From assembly GCA_965214015.1 (NCBI GenBank), contig CBDCAS010000021.1, positions 62,001 through 126,000 of the forward strand: a DNA stretch of 64,000 nucleotides, given 5' to 3'. A program made the translations under genes and the position numbers. A model generated the notes under the pieces. That model saw only the letters and a program-made list of their open reading frames with translations, did no database searches and had not been told where the DNA came from. Origin of the DNA: CBDCAS01 sp965214015 (GTDB lineage Bacteria; Pseudomonadota; Gammaproteobacteria; Coxiellales; Coxiellaceae). The first letter of the stretch is position 1. Each line of letters begins with the position of its first letter. Positions 52,440 to 61,755 of the stretch are shown here, piece after piece.

Positions 52440-53432
52440 TTAAAGCGAACTAATAGGCCATCGTGCTTTAACATCAATAGATAGGCACGATGATGGTACT
52501 ACTGCACCCACCTTAAGTCGCCGATAGCCTGTATAGGCTACCATAGCCGCATTATCAGTACAAAACTCCATTCTTGGGAAAAATACTTCGGCATCGAGTT
52601 TACGAGCTAAGTATTGACGTAATTTCTTATTAGCACTAACGCCTCCTGCTACAACAAGGCGATTTACTTTCATTTGCTCTAGAGCACGACGTGATTTAAT
52701 AAGTAGAGTATCAACCACAGCATCTTCAAAAGCACAAGCGATATCAGCACGCGTTTGATCGTCTAAATTATGTTGCTTAACACAATTCAATGCGAATGTT
52801 TTTAACCCACTAAAACTAAAATCTAAGCCAGGACGATTGACCATAGGTCGAGGAAAGGTAAAACGTGCCCTATTCCCTCGTTCAGCAAGTTGAGCCAGAG
52901 CTGGACCGCCTGGATAGGATAAACCTAATAGTGTCGCTGTCTTATCAAAAGCCTCACCAACAGCATCATCCAAGGTTTCACCAAGAAGACAGTAGTTTCC
53001 AAAGCTATGGACCTTGAGCAAAAAGGTATGCCCTCCTGAAATGATTAAAGCAATAAATGGATATCTCGGCTTATTATTTTCCAGCATGACGGCCATCAAG
53101 TGAGCTTCTATATGATGTACCCCAATTGCTGGACAATTCCAAGCATAGGCTAGGCCATGAGCTACACCGGCACCCACCATCAAAGCTCCAATTAAACCCG
53201 GGCCTTGCGTATAAGCAATGGCATCAATTTTATCAGCTGTTTTTAATAGAGACTGAACTAAAGGCAGCGTTTTCTTAAGATGATCACGTGAGGCTAGTTC
53301 TGGGACTACCCCACGATATTTTTTATGAGTGAGTACTTGACTATGTACTTGATGTGTTAATGAGCCACTATCACTGTTATAGAGTGCAACGGCTGTTTCA
53401 TCACATGAGGTTTCAATACCGAGAATAAGAAT
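52440..53432 (-). CDS. tsaD: TsaD, tRNA threonylcarbamoyladenosine transferase, unusual start codon
   Basis: The frame covers the full enzyme of about 330 residues: N-terminal ILGIETSCDETAVALYNSD, VVPELASRDH, YTQGPGLIGALMVG, metal ligands in VHHIEAHLMA, and later SGGHTFLLKV and FSFSGLKTF. No ATG, GTG or TTG lies where the protein must start. The likely start is ATT at 53432 (reads ILILGIETS), overlapping the mdh stop by three bases. The first ATG (53183) would remove the conserved N-terminal third. TsaD with TsaB/E makes the t6A37 modification of tRNA and is essential in most bacteria. Confidence 0.88.
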   Translation of the reverse strand: MLILGIETSCDETAVALYNSDSGSLTHQVHSQVLTHKKYRGVVPELASRDHLKKTLPLVQSLLKTADKIDAIAYTQGPGLIGALMVGAGVAHGLAYAWNCPAIGVHHIEAHLMAVMLENNKPRYPFIALIISGGHTFLLKVHSFGNYCLLGETLDDAVGEAFDKTATLLGLSYPGGPALAQLAERGNRARFTFPRPMVNRPGLDFSFSGLKTFALNCVKQHNLDDQTRADIACAFEDAVVDTLLIKSRRALEQMKVNRLVVAGGVSANKKLRQYLARKLDAEVFFPRMEFCTDNAAMVAYTGYRRLKVGAVVPSSCLSIDVKARWPISSL

Positions 53433-54421
53433 TAGATTAACCCCATCTTTTTAACGGTATCTCGCTCTAGACGCAATTCATCTAGCGTTGCTTGCAATCG
53501 CGCCCTACCAAAATCATTGTGCTCAATATTCATCACTATTTCACTCTGACCATTTCGAGTTTGCGAGGGAAAAGAGAAAATTAAACCCTGGTCAATGTCA
53601 TATTCACCTTGCGAGCAACGACCTATAGAATAATAATCATCAGAATCGGTTTCTATAATTAAAGATTTTAGACTGTCAATGGTGGCACTTGCAGCAGAAG
53701 CAGCAGAAGAAGCACCACGCGCTTCAATAATGGCACGGCCACGTTGTTGCACTACTTCAACAAATTCTTGAGTCAACCAATTTTGATCTGTAATGATTTT
53801 AGAGGCTGCTTTGCCTTGAATCATAGCATGATAAAAATCAGGATATTGCGTTGAGGAGTGATTACCCCATACACACATTTTAGTAATGTCATTAACACTC
53901 ACATTAGCCTTTAATGCTAGTTGTGCTTTGGCACGATTTTCATCAAGACGCGTCATAGCAAAAAAACGATCATTAGGAACATCAGGTGCATTATTCATGG
54001 CAATAAGACAATTGGTATTACATGGGTTGCCAACCACAAAAACGCGCACATTATCAGCGGCATGATCGTTAATTGCCTGGCCTTGTGTTGTAAAAATACT
54101 GCCATTCATTTTAAGGAGATCAGAACGCTCCATACCCTTTTTACGAGGCACTGAGCCTAGTAATATTACCCAATTAGCGCCTTTCATTGCCTGGTTAGGA
54201 TCATCAGTTACCATAATATGATTTAACAGAGGAAAAGCACAGTCTTCTAATTCCATAACCACACCATTTAATGCAGATAATGCTTGTGGAATTTCTAAAA
54301 GCTGGAGCTCCACTTCTACCTCAGGACCAAATACTTGGCCAGAGGCAATACGAAAGAGTAGAGCATAGCCAATGTGGCCTGCAGCTCCTGTAATCGCTAC
54401 TTTAATTCGTTGTTTAGACAC
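53432..54421 (-). CDS. mdh: Malate dehydrogenase (LDH-like type)
   Basis: A 329-residue NAD-dependent enzyme with Rossmann motif TGAAGHIGYALLFRIASG, substrate Arg in FFAMTRLDENRAKAQLA, and catalytic His in VWGNHSSTQYPDFYHA. It interconverts malate and oxaloacetate in the TCA cycle. The sequence is of the type found in beta- and many non-enteric gammaproteobacteria, not the E. coli type. It overlaps cysQ by eight bases and leads into tsaD. Confidence 0.95.
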   Translation of the reverse strand: MSKQRIKVAITGAAGHIGYALLFRIASGQVFGPEVEVELQLLEIPQALSALNGVVMELEDCAFPLLNHIMVTDDPNQAMKGANWVILLGSVPRKKGMERSDLLKMNGSIFTTQGQAINDHAADNVRVFVVGNPCNTNCLIAMNNAPDVPNDRFFAMTRLDENRAKAQLALKANVSVNDITKMCVWGNHSSTQYPDFYHAMIQGKAASKIITDQNWLTQEFVEVVQQRGRAIIEARGASSAASAASATIDSLKSLIIETDSDDYYSIGRCSQGEYDIDQGLIFSFPSQTRNGQSEIVMNIEHNDFGRARLQATLDELRLERDTVKKMGLI

Positions 54422-55250
54422 TATCTCCCCCTTGATTCAATAATTGGATTAAAATATCAATATACATACGGTTAGCAACAGCTAGAAAAGGTGAACATAA
54501 TAACTTTTCTTTGGCGTTATATTGCAGACTATTGCCGTCAAAATCAAGAACCTTACCCCCTGCTTCCTCCAGAATACAATGTCCAGCAGCAACGTCCCAC
54601 TCATTGATAGGTCCAAAGCGTGCATAAACATCCGCTTCACCACGAGCAATCATTGTGAATTTCAATGAGCTATTTAATCGCAATAGAGTAGCATCAGACA
54701 GAGCTTCTAATAAGGGTTGAATACAATCCAATTTATGATACTTTCCAACGATCAATCGTAGCTGGTTAAAAGGACGGCTGACTGTATGAATGGACTGTGG
54801 TTCTTTTCCTTTTTGTGACATAAAAGCGCCGAGATTTTTTGCTGCAAAAAATACCGTGCTATAGATAGGTGCATAGATAACACCTAGTATAGGTTGGTGA
54901 TGATGAATAAGCGCAATATTAACGGTAAACTCATCAAGACCATTAACAAAACCACGAGTACCATCCAAAGGATCTATTATCCAGTAAGTCAACCATTGTT
55001 GTCGTAGCGCAAAAGGGGGAAGCTCCCCTTCCTCTGATAAAATAGGCCAATCTTCTAATTTTACAAGTTCATTAATAATTACTTGATGAGCTGCTAGATC
55101 TGCTTTTGTTAATGGAGTATCATCTTTTTTCCATACAATATCCAATTGATCTGATTGGTAAAAAGGTAAAATAGCATCACCTGCTAATTGAGCTATTTTG
55201 ACAACATCAGGGAGCAGTTTTTTAAGCACTTTGTCTTCTTTTTCTATCAA
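54414..55250 (-). CDS. cysQ: CysQ, 3'(2'),5'-bisphosphate nucleotidase
   Basis: A 278-residue inositol-monophosphatase-superfamily enzyme. Metal motifs are ILSEEGELPP, WIIDPLDGTRGFVNGLDEFTVNIALI and EWDVAAGHCILEEAGGKVLD, as in CysQ. It hydrolyses adenosine 3',5'-bisphosphate in the cytoplasm at the inner membrane. The start overlaps the end of nudE by 29 bases, so nudE-cysQ-mdh-tsaD read as a tightly packed unit. Confidence 0.93.
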   Translation of the reverse strand: MIEKEDKVLKKLLPDVVKIAQLAGDAILPFYQSDQLDIVWKKDDTPLTKADLAAHQVIINELVKLEDWPILSEEGELPPFALRQQWLTYWIIDPLDGTRGFVNGLDEFTVNIALIHHHQPILGVIYAPIYSTVFFAAKNLGAFMSQKGKEPQSIHTVSRPFNQLRLIVGKYHKLDCIQPLLEALSDATLLRLNSSLKFTMIARGEADVYARFGPINEWDVAAGHCILEEAGGKVLDFDGNSLQYNAKEKLLCSPFLAVANRMYIDILIQLLNQGGDSV

Positions 55251-55773
55251 TCCAAAGTAATGCAGCTATGCTGCGAGCTTCAAGAAACTCTGGATTTGCT
55301 AAAAGCGCATCTACTTGGTCTAATGACCAAGAGAGTACTTCTAATGGCTCAGGTTCATCTCCTTCTTGTTTTGATGGATATAAATCACGTGCTAAAACTA
55401 AGCACATAGAAGTGGTTAAATAACCAGGAGAGACACAAAATTCCATCACTTGACTAAGATCTTGAGCAGCATAACCTACTTCTTCCTGCAACTCACGATT
55501 AGCAGTTGCTAAAACATCTTCATTCTCATGCATAGCTCCTTTAGGAAAACCTACTGTATATCCTTCTATGCCCACTGAATATTCACGAATTAACAAGATA
55601 GTATTATCATCGAGCATTGGCACAATCATTACTGAGCCTTGAGTCCAACCTCTTATGCGCTCAAAATGTCGTTCTTGGCCATTAGCAAATTGTAAATGAA
55701 CTGATTCGATACCAAACAATCGGCTTTTGCATATTGTATTGATCCCTAATACTTTCGGCATATTATTGCTCAA
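55222..55773 (-). CDS. nudE: NudE-type ADP-compound Nudix hydrolase
   Basis: A 183-residue Nudix protein with the box GAMHENEDVLATANRELQEEVGYAA. The surrounding sequence (EYSVGIEGYTVGFPKGAMH) and pairing with cysQ match NudE, which cleaves ADP-ribose, NADH and Ap3A. Exact substrate is inferred from context. Confidence 0.88.
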   Translation of the reverse strand: MSNNMPKVLGINTICKSRLFGIESVHLQFANGQERHFERIRGWTQGSVMIVPMLDDNTILLIREYSVGIEGYTVGFPKGAMHENEDVLATANRELQEEVGYAAQDLSQVMEFCVSPGYLTTSMCLVLARDLYPSKQEGDEPEPLEVLSWSLDQVDALLANPEFLEARSIAALLWIDRKRRQSA

Positions 55774-55785
55774 CTTTTGATTGAC

Positions 55786-56592
55786 TCATCTCTTGACTCT
55801 CACTACTGTGCCACGCTTTACAAAGTGTTGATTCAACCATCGCGCATCACTATAAAACAATCGAATACAGCCACGGCTTTTATTCACAAAACCCGCTAGC
55901 GTCGAGCCATGAATGGCATAGCCTTTATGATAATACATACAATATGGCATAGGAGCTCCTCCTCCTTGATCAACAGGGTACTTCGACGACATACAGTTTT
56001 CACCTTTGATGCGATAAATTTTAAATTGACCTACAGCAGAGCGGCAATTTTCTTGGGTATCAAAACAGTAATTTTTACCCCCACTAGCAGGTCCCCAATA
56101 CACTAAATAACCTTGCTTGTTATAAGCACCAAAGGCAAAAATACTCAAATCAATCAATAGCTGTTTTTTACCAGTGGGTCGAATACGATCTGGTAAAGGT
56201 GATAACTCCATATAATCCACAGTACTCAAATGTTGAGGAACGAGAACCCAGTGACGATAGCGTAATGCAACGTTAGTACGATTTAAACGCATCACTACAG
56301 CACGCTGATATGGATTAGGCCATAATCTTACCCATGTTTCACTTGATGTAATTGGAATACACTTAAACCCTGGAAGACGGCAAAGACGACCTCCATAGGT
56401 ATCATAATCATCACTAGGTTCTTCATCAGGTGTATGGCGGTTTGCATTATAACGTGTGATCGATGCTGGAACACTAGAGAGCTCAGTCCCTATTGTTGGT
56501 TGAAACGATAAAGGATCTGACTTAGTCACTGCATACACAGGAAACATACTTATAAGCACTAAATTTATTATAATCCACTTTTTTAGTTTCAA
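55786..56592 (-). CDS. L,D-transpeptidase (YkuD domain), exported
   Basis: A 268-residue protein with signal peptide (KKWIIINLVLISMFPVYA) and a C-terminal YkuD domain. The catalytic cysteine and histidine are in YAIHGSTLAGFVNKSRGCIRL. These enzymes form 3-3 crosslinks in peptidoglycan or attach proteins to it in the periplasm. The region between the signal and the catalytic domain (residues about 30-110) has no recognised domain. An extra cysteine pair (ENCMSSK and PYCMYY) is visible. Confidence 0.9.
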   Translation of the reverse strand: MKLKKWIIINLVLISMFPVYAVTKSDPLSFQPTIGTELSSVPASITRYNANRHTPDEEPSDDYDTYGGRLCRLPGFKCIPITSSETWVRLWPNPYQRAVVMRLNRTNVALRYRHWVLVPQHLSTVDYMELSPLPDRIRPTGKKQLLIDLSIFAFGAYNKQGYLVYWGPASGGKNYCFDTQENCRSAVGQFKIYRIKGENCMSSKYPVDQGGGAPMPYCMYYHKGYAIHGSTLAGFVNKSRGCIRLFYSDARWLNQHFVKRGTVVRVKR

Positions 56593-56605
56593 AAGAATTC
56601 CTTAG

Positions 56606-56641
56606 CTCTCTATTTTAGAGAGTATTCTACCATAAACTCTC
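56606..56641 (+). repeat. Two overlapping, mutually exclusive hairpins before hemW
   Basis: CTCTCT (56606) can pair with AGAGAG (56617-56622), and the overlapping GAGAGT (56618-56623) can pair with ACTCTC (56636-56641). Only one can form at a time. Stems are just six bases, so this may be chance. Confidence 0.3.
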
Positions 56642-56662
56642 ATTCATGATAGAATTGCAGGC

Positions 56663-57802
56663 ATGAAAGCCCGCCATATACCCGTCAGCCTCTATGTTCA
56701 CATCCCCTGGTGTTTGCACAAATGCCCTTATTGTGACTTCAATTCCCATACGATAAAACAACCACTGTCTGAAACAAGCTATGTGGATGCCTTATTAAAA
56801 GATTTTACAGAACAGCTCCCTTATCTTCAGGGTCGATGTATTCAAACAATTTTTATCGGTGGTGGCACTCCTAGCCTCTTCTTGCCACAAAGTTATAAAA
56901 AACTGCTTGATGAATTACAAAAACGTGCTGATTTTTCTCCTAATTTAGAAATTACTTTAGAGGCTAATCCAGGTACTGTTGAACAAGCTTATTTTCAAGG
57001 CTATCGTGACATCGGTATCAATCGTTTATCCATCGGCATACAAAGTTTTCAGGATGAAAAATTAAAAACACTGCAACGAATTCATAATGCTAACGAAGCG
57101 AAAAATGCTATTACTATGGCAAAAAATGCAGGGTTTAATAACTTCAATATAGACCTTATGTTTGGACTCCCTGAACAAACTGTTGAAGAAGGCATAAGTG
57201 ATTTGCAAACTGCTCTTCACCTAAACCCCTCTCATCTTTCTTGGTATCAACTGACTTTAGAACCACACACAGCATTTCATTATACACCACCCCCGCTACC
57301 GAGCGATGACACTATTTGGCAGCTACAAGTACAAGGGCAGTCGTTACTTAAAAAACATGGCTACTTACAATATGAGGTCTCTGCTTATGCGCAACTCAAT
57401 GCACAATGTCAACACAATCGAAACTATTGGTTATATGGTGACTATCTTGGTATTGGTGCCGGAGCACATGGGAAGATTACTGATTTTAATTCACAACAGA
57501 TTGTTCGGCGCTGGAATTATAAAAACCCAAAAGATTATCTTAACCCTAATAAATCAGCATGTAACGGCAAAGAGCTCATTGATTCCCAAAAACGCCCCCT
57601 AGAATTTATGATGAATGCACTGCGCTTACAAGAAACAATTTCACTCTCATTATTTGAGCAACGAACAGGCTTAACATTCAGTAAGATGACTCAGTCACTA
57701 AATACTGCACAACAACTCGGATTACTAACCTGGAATCATCAAGAGATACAACTGACGCAACGAGGTCATCGTTATCTGAATGAAATACTTGCTCTTTTTT
57801 AA
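56663..57802 (+). CDS. hemW: HemW, radical SAM heme chaperone-like protein
   Basis: A 379-residue radical SAM protein. The cluster motif is YVHIPWCLHKCPYCDF (CxxxCxxC), followed by FIGGGTPSLF and LDLMFGLPEQT-like (NIDLMFGLPEQTVEE). The phenylalanine after the last cysteine and C-terminal HemW domain indicate HemW rather than coproporphyrinogen oxidase HemN. It delivers heme to target enzymes. It stands alone and is divergent from the L,D-transpeptidase gene. Confidence 0.92.
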   Translation: MKARHIPVSLYVHIPWCLHKCPYCDFNSHTIKQPLSETSYVDALLKDFTEQLPYLQGRCIQTIFIGGGTPSLFLPQSYKKLLDELQKRADFSPNLEITLEANPGTVEQAYFQGYRDIGINRLSIGIQSFQDEKLKTLQRIHNANEAKNAITMAKNAGFNNFNIDLMFGLPEQTVEEGISDLQTALHLNPSHLSWYQLTLEPHTAFHYTPPPLPSDDTIWQLQVQGQSLLKKHGYLQYEVSAYAQLNAQCQHNRNYWLYGDYLGIGAGAHGKITDFNSQQIVRRWNYKNPKDYLNPNKSACNGKELIDSQKRPLEFMMNALRLQETISLSLFEQRTGLTFSKMTQSLNTAQQLGLLTWNHQEIQLTQRGHRYLNEILALF

Positions 57803-58242
57803 GCCTATTTGCAAGCCTCTTATTAACACTGATAAAATAAACAATACAAGTAGCGATATAAAAACCGTTATTAAGATCTAGGAAGTTGTTATCATGGAAG
57901 AACAAATGTCACTGAATACTTTTCAAACAATGAACTACTTGATAAAAGACAGGTGCTATATACTGCCTATTATATAGAAAAACTGAATTTTTTTATGATA
58001 AGATCGGATCAATATATTAGCTGTTGCTCATCCATACTCAATAGATACTGGATACTTATTTTTAAGACTGATATCTAATCTACATCAATTATTTAATCCT
58101 TTTTGCAAAAAGGCTCAATGCCTTGAAGTCAAAATCTTTTATATGTATGCTCTTTGAAGATCTTGCTATAATCAAAGTTGTTGAGTATAGATTACATATT
58201 GCTCACAGGGATGTTAAGTTGTAAAAAGAGGAGAGGCTTATT
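57803..58242 (+). promoter_or_regulatory. Intergenic interval with a probable extended -10 promoter
   Basis: About 440 bases with no gene. At 58164-58172 the sequence TGCTATAAT is a perfect extended -10 element, 70 bases before the next start; no good -35 is present, which extended -10 promoters tolerate. AGAGGAGAGG just before 58243 is a very strong ribosome binding site. Nothing else was recognised. Confidence 0.55.
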
Positions 58243-58644
58243 ATGTCAGATTCAACTGAAGAAGAATATAAAAAATTTTTAATCAGTGTAGCTACTACAG
58301 CAACACCACTCTGGATTCCGATTGCAGGACAAGATTATTTAACTTTAGAAAAAATCACAATACCCGATCTAGATACATTTAGTTTTTTCACTGAGGAAAA
58401 AATTTTTTTAGCTATTACTGCACCGCTATGGATTACATTGATAGCCATGATCGCTGTAGCTGCTGTGCCAATTTACTTGATATTAGCAACAATAGTAGCC
58501 GTAGGAGTCGCATACCAGCAACTGTGTAAACACAGCCCCAAAATAATTGAGAAAATAAAAAGTTCATTAGAAAAGATCCCAAATATCTTTAAAAAAGAAG
58601 AAGACCTAGAGCTGGAGATGAACGATATCAACCTGAAATATTAA
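58243..58644 (+). CDS. Small membrane protein, function unknown
   Basis: A 133-residue protein with two adjacent hydrophobic stretches (about residues 62-95, LAITAPLWITLIAMIAVAAVPIYLILATIVAVGVAYQ split by a short turn) and a charged C-terminus (KKEEDLELEMNDINLKY). I recognise no family. Its strong ribosome binding site and extended -10 promoter suggest good expression. The next gene starts within 35 bases, so they are probably an operon. Confidence 0.65.
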   Translation: MSDSTEEEYKKFLISVATTATPLWIPIAGQDYLTLEKITIPDLDTFSFFTEEKIFLAITAPLWITLIAMIAVAAVPIYLILATIVAVGVAYQQLCKHSPKIIEKIKSSLEKIPNIFKKEEDLELEMNDINLKY

Positions 58645-58678
58645 AGAAAAAAATCCATTGGAGAACACTAAATTGAAC

Positions 58679-59446
58679 ATGCTTACGGATACTGAAAATG
58701 ATTTTGTAGAACAAATAAATTGGCACAAAATACGTAATGAGAAAGAGAAAGAGAAAGAGAAATTATATAAAGAGGAAATACTACCACTTAACCAATATAT
58801 AAAAACTGAATATAATGCAACTGACAATGTTCTCGTAACGATATGTAAACAGCATGAAGAATATTATGATGCTATTGTGACTTGCGAATCCCAGCCAATA
58901 GAGTACATTCAGATCACATGCGCAATAGATGGTGCTAGTTATGCTATAGGTAAAGAAGTTTCACAAGATCAAAATACAATTCATAATATGCAAGCTGATA
59001 TTGATGACCCTGCTCGCAAGGCGTATGACAAGAATTTATCTAAATTAATCAGAAAAAAATATGGAGAAAAAGCTAGAGCTAGAGCCAAAAAAGTTGAAAG
59101 TATGCACTCTAGTAATGATATCAAGAAGAGAGAAATAAAATTAATAAAGGAAGCTATTGATAAAAAAACAAAATTACAAAAAAAATGCTACTCACGCACA
59201 TTATTAGTAGTTTATTATGCTGACGGAAAAGCATCTTATTTTTCTGGTGATCACTTTAACACTACTGAGCTCAATGCGTTATCTAAATATTGTAACGATA
59301 ATCGAAAAAAACTGCTAGACAGTGCTTTTCAGAAAGTAGTGATTGTTAATAAAGAATATTATAATTATCGTGATGATGTACCAAAACCAATTGAATTATG
59401 GCGTGATATGACACATTCATGCTCCGACGCTCCAACCACTGTTTAA
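58679..59446 (+). CDS. Hypothetical charged protein of about 255 residues
   Basis: I recognise no family. The first 40 residues are strongly charged (RNEKEKEKEKLYKEE), the centre is helical and basic (GEKARARAKKVESMHSS), and the C-terminal region has YYADGKASYFSGDHFNTTEL. No signal peptide or membrane segment is seen. ATG 58679 is listed; TTG 58673 is better spaced from the GGAG at 58660, and TTG 58658 would be longer still. Paired with the membrane protein upstream, it may be a two-gene module of unknown role. Confidence 0.6.
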   Translation: MLTDTENDFVEQINWHKIRNEKEKEKEKLYKEEILPLNQYIKTEYNATDNVLVTICKQHEEYYDAIVTCESQPIEYIQITCAIDGASYAIGKEVSQDQNTIHNMQADIDDPARKAYDKNLSKLIRKKYGEKARARAKKVESMHSSNDIKKREIKLIKEAIDKKTKLQKKCYSRTLLVVYYADGKASYFSGDHFNTTELNALSKYCNDNRKKLLDSAFQKVVIVNKEYYNYRDDVPKPIELWRDMTHSCSDAPTTV

Positions 59447-59470
59447 CACCAAGCCTAATAGTTAGCTACT

Positions 59471-60292
59471 TTATAAGATACCAACACTCACCTCATAACC
59501 ACTAAATTTACGAATATTCAATACTCCTGTATCCAACAGTAAATACTGCCCTTTGATGCCCATTAAACGCCCTTCAATATGAGATTGTTTATCTAAAGAT
59601 AAGCTCGCTATTTTTTGTGGATAGTCAATCACAGGATATGTAATGGAGAGTGGTTTTGCATCTGTAATCAACGACAGTCTCTTATGAGATTTAGCAAGCA
59701 ATGAATGAATACTATCAGCCTGTTCAAGTAGGCAATCACGCTCCGATAACATATTAAGAACTTCAACCTCATTTTTTAACATGGTTCTCCAGTTCGTTTT
59801 ATCAGAAATAAAAGCTTTTAGAGCTACCTCTGCTAAGCCAGCACGATAGCGATTTGAGGCCTGTAAAATAGGGATTGCTTGAACGGCACCTTGATCTAGC
59901 CAGCGCGTTGGCATATGAGATTTTCGGGTCACTCCCACTTTAAGTCCTGAGGTATTTGCCAAATAAACGATTTGTTGCGCATCACACTGAGCATGTGCCC
60001 AGTCGTCTTTAGGGCAGGTTCCTTGCTCTACCTGACAACGCTCAGGAAAAATAGCACAATTACCACATTCATTAAGCCGCTGCATACACGGATAACAATA
60101 ACCCTGTTGAAAACTTCGTTTTGTCTTACGGCCACACTGAATACAATAAATAGAGCCGTTATAGCTTAATTGAATCGTTTTTTTTAGTGCTTCATTAAGT
60201 GCAATGGTTTGATCGCCAATAAGCAGTTGATAAGCGACTGGCGTGCTTAGAGTGGCTTTCATTTTTCGCAAATGACCAGTAATCTGACTCAT
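59471..60292 (-). CDS. DUF2797 family zinc-ribbon protein
   Basis: A 273-residue protein. Cysteine pairs YCIQCGRKTKR, YCYPCMQRLNECGNCAIFPERC suggest zinc binding. The following YLANTSGLKVGVTRKSHMPTRWLDQGA resembles the core of GIY-YIG-like domains, as described for DUF2797. Function is unknown. It is convergent with the hypothetical gene at 58679. Confidence 0.83.
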   Translation of the reverse strand: MSQITGHLRKMKATLSTPVAYQLLIGDQTIALNEALKKTIQLSYNGSIYCIQCGRKTKRSFQQGYCYPCMQRLNECGNCAIFPERCQVEQGTCPKDDWAHAQCDAQQIVYLANTSGLKVGVTRKSHMPTRWLDQGAVQAIPILQASNRYRAGLAEVALKAFISDKTNWRTMLKNEVEVLNMLSERDCLLEQADSIHSLLAKSHKRLSLITDAKPLSITYPVIDYPQKIASLSLDKQSHIEGRLMGIKGQYLLLDTGVLNIRKFSGYEVSVGIL

Positions 60293-60332
60293 TAATGCCT
60301 CCTTACTAGGCTAGTTGCAACAAGCTCATATT

Positions 60333-61376
60333 TTAAGGTCTGTCTTTATAGTCGTTAGTAAATTCAATCATACGCATTAATGGCAGTTGTGCTCTTTGAA
60401 TAAGGTCAGCTTCTAATTGAATTTCATTCTTACCTTGACGCAAAGTCATTTCCAAATTATCAAAATGATTCATTGCCATCCAAGGACAGTGTGCACAACT
60501 ATGGCATGTAGCCCCTTTACCGGCTGTGGGCGCTGCAATAAACAATTTATGAGGGGATGCTTGTTGCATTTTATAAAAAATGCCGCGATCTGTGGCTACA
60601 ATAAAGGTATTATTGGGTAAACGTTGGCTGGCTTTGAGCAAGTGAGTCGTTGAACCTACTACATCTGCCATTGCAATCACTGATTCAGGAGATTCTGGAT
60701 GTGCCAACACAGCAGCTTCTGGATGCTCTTTTTTGAGAAGTGTAATGCCCGCTGCTTTAAATTCTTCATGTACCACACAAGCACCATGCCATAACTGCAT
60801 ATTGGCTCCAGTTTTACTTTGGATGTAACGTCCTAGATAACGATCAGGAGCCCAAAGAATTTTTTTACCTTGCCCATCGAGATAGTCAATAATAGCCAGG
60901 GCATTTGTTGAAGTCACTACCCAGTCAGAACGTGCTTTAACCGCTGCAGAGGTATTCGCATACACTACAATGGTGTGATCTGAATGAAGATCACAAAATC
61001 TAGAAAAGGCATCAATAGGACATCCTAAATCCAGTGAGCACTCTGCCTCTAAAGTGGGCATAAGAACTCGCTTACTAGGGCTTAGAATCTTTGCACTCTC
61101 TCCCATAAAACGCACTCCAACTACCATCAAAGTCGTTGCAGGATGCTGATAACCAAATTGTGCCATTGCTAATGAATCGCCGACAAAGCCACCTGTAGCT
61201 TCTGCTAAAGCTTGCAATTCTGGAGCCGTATAGTAATGTGCGATAACAACGGCGTTTTCAGCTCGTAATAAAGGACGCAGCCGGTCAACAGTGGCATTAA
61301 TTTCAGTTACACTGGGCGTTTTATGAAACGGTGTTTTAGGCACATCAAAAGCGATGTTAGGAGTGCTATTGAACAT
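60333..61376 (-). CDS. nadA: NadA, quinolinate synthase
   Basis: A 347-residue iron-sulfur enzyme, the same length as in E. coli. Conserved AHYYTAPELQALAEATGGFVGDSLAMA, and the three cluster cysteines in LDLGCPIDAF, WHGACVVHEEF and CHSCAHCPWMAMN. It condenses iminoaspartate with dihydroxyacetone phosphate. nadB and nadC are not in the window, while nadE is at 20.5 kb. The rhodanese gene is 14 bases upstream. Confidence 0.96.
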   Translation of the reverse strand: MFNSTPNIAFDVPKTPFHKTPSVTEINATVDRLRPLLRAENAVVIAHYYTAPELQALAEATGGFVGDSLAMAQFGYQHPATTLMVVGVRFMGESAKILSPSKRVLMPTLEAECSLDLGCPIDAFSRFCDLHSDHTIVVYANTSAAVKARSDWVVTSTNALAIIDYLDGQGKKILWAPDRYLGRYIQSKTGANMQLWHGACVVHEEFKAAGITLLKKEHPEAAVLAHPESPESVIAMADVVGSTTHLLKASQRLPNNTFIVATDRGIFYKMQQASPHKLFIAAPTAGKGATCHSCAHCPWMAMNHFDNLEMTLRQGKNEIQLEADLIQRAQLPLMRMIEFTNDYKDRP

Positions 61377-61390
61377 GGGTAAAAAAAATT

Positions 61391-61702
61391 TTAATCAGTT
61401 GAAGAAGAATGATGTACTTTCCATGCTTCAAAACCACCCGTTAAACTATAGACTTCCCTGAACCCTTGATCAATTAAGTGCTGCGCTACAGATTGGCTAC
61501 TCACACCATGATAGCAATAGACAAGAACAGGCTGGCTTTTATCCGCCGACTCACTAAATTCTTGCAGCGCAGGAATGGATAAATGAATCGCATTTTTAAT
61601 ATGTTCTTTTTCATAACTCTCACGGTCACGCACATCTGCAACAATGAGTTCTCTTGAAGCAATTAAAGCCTCAGCTTCTTCATGAGCCAACTGTTTTAAC
61701 AT
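61391..61702 (-). CDS. Single-domain rhodanese (sulfurtransferase)
   Basis: A 103-residue rhodanese with the active-site loop VYCYHGVSSQSVAQHL (catalytic cysteine) and the start DVRDRESYEKEHIKNAIHLSI. It resembles GlpE in size. It may supply sulfur or detoxify cyanide; a link to the iron-sulfur enzyme NadA next door is inference. It follows the oxidoreductase gene by 53 bases. Confidence 0.9.
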   Translation of the reverse strand: MLKQLAHEEAEALIASRELIVADVRDRESYEKEHIKNAIHLSIPALQEFSESADKSQPVLVYCYHGVSSQSVAQHLIDQGFREVYSLTGGFEAWKVHHSSSTD

Positions 61703-61755
61703 AATATTTCCTCATAAATAAACATCTAGAATGTATCATAAAAAATTAAGACCAA

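Noticed and set aside
58606..58827. Minus-strand frame rich in Ser and Phe
   Set aside because: It is the complement of the Lys/Glu-rich start of the plus-strand gene (GAGAAA repeats) and has no independent support.
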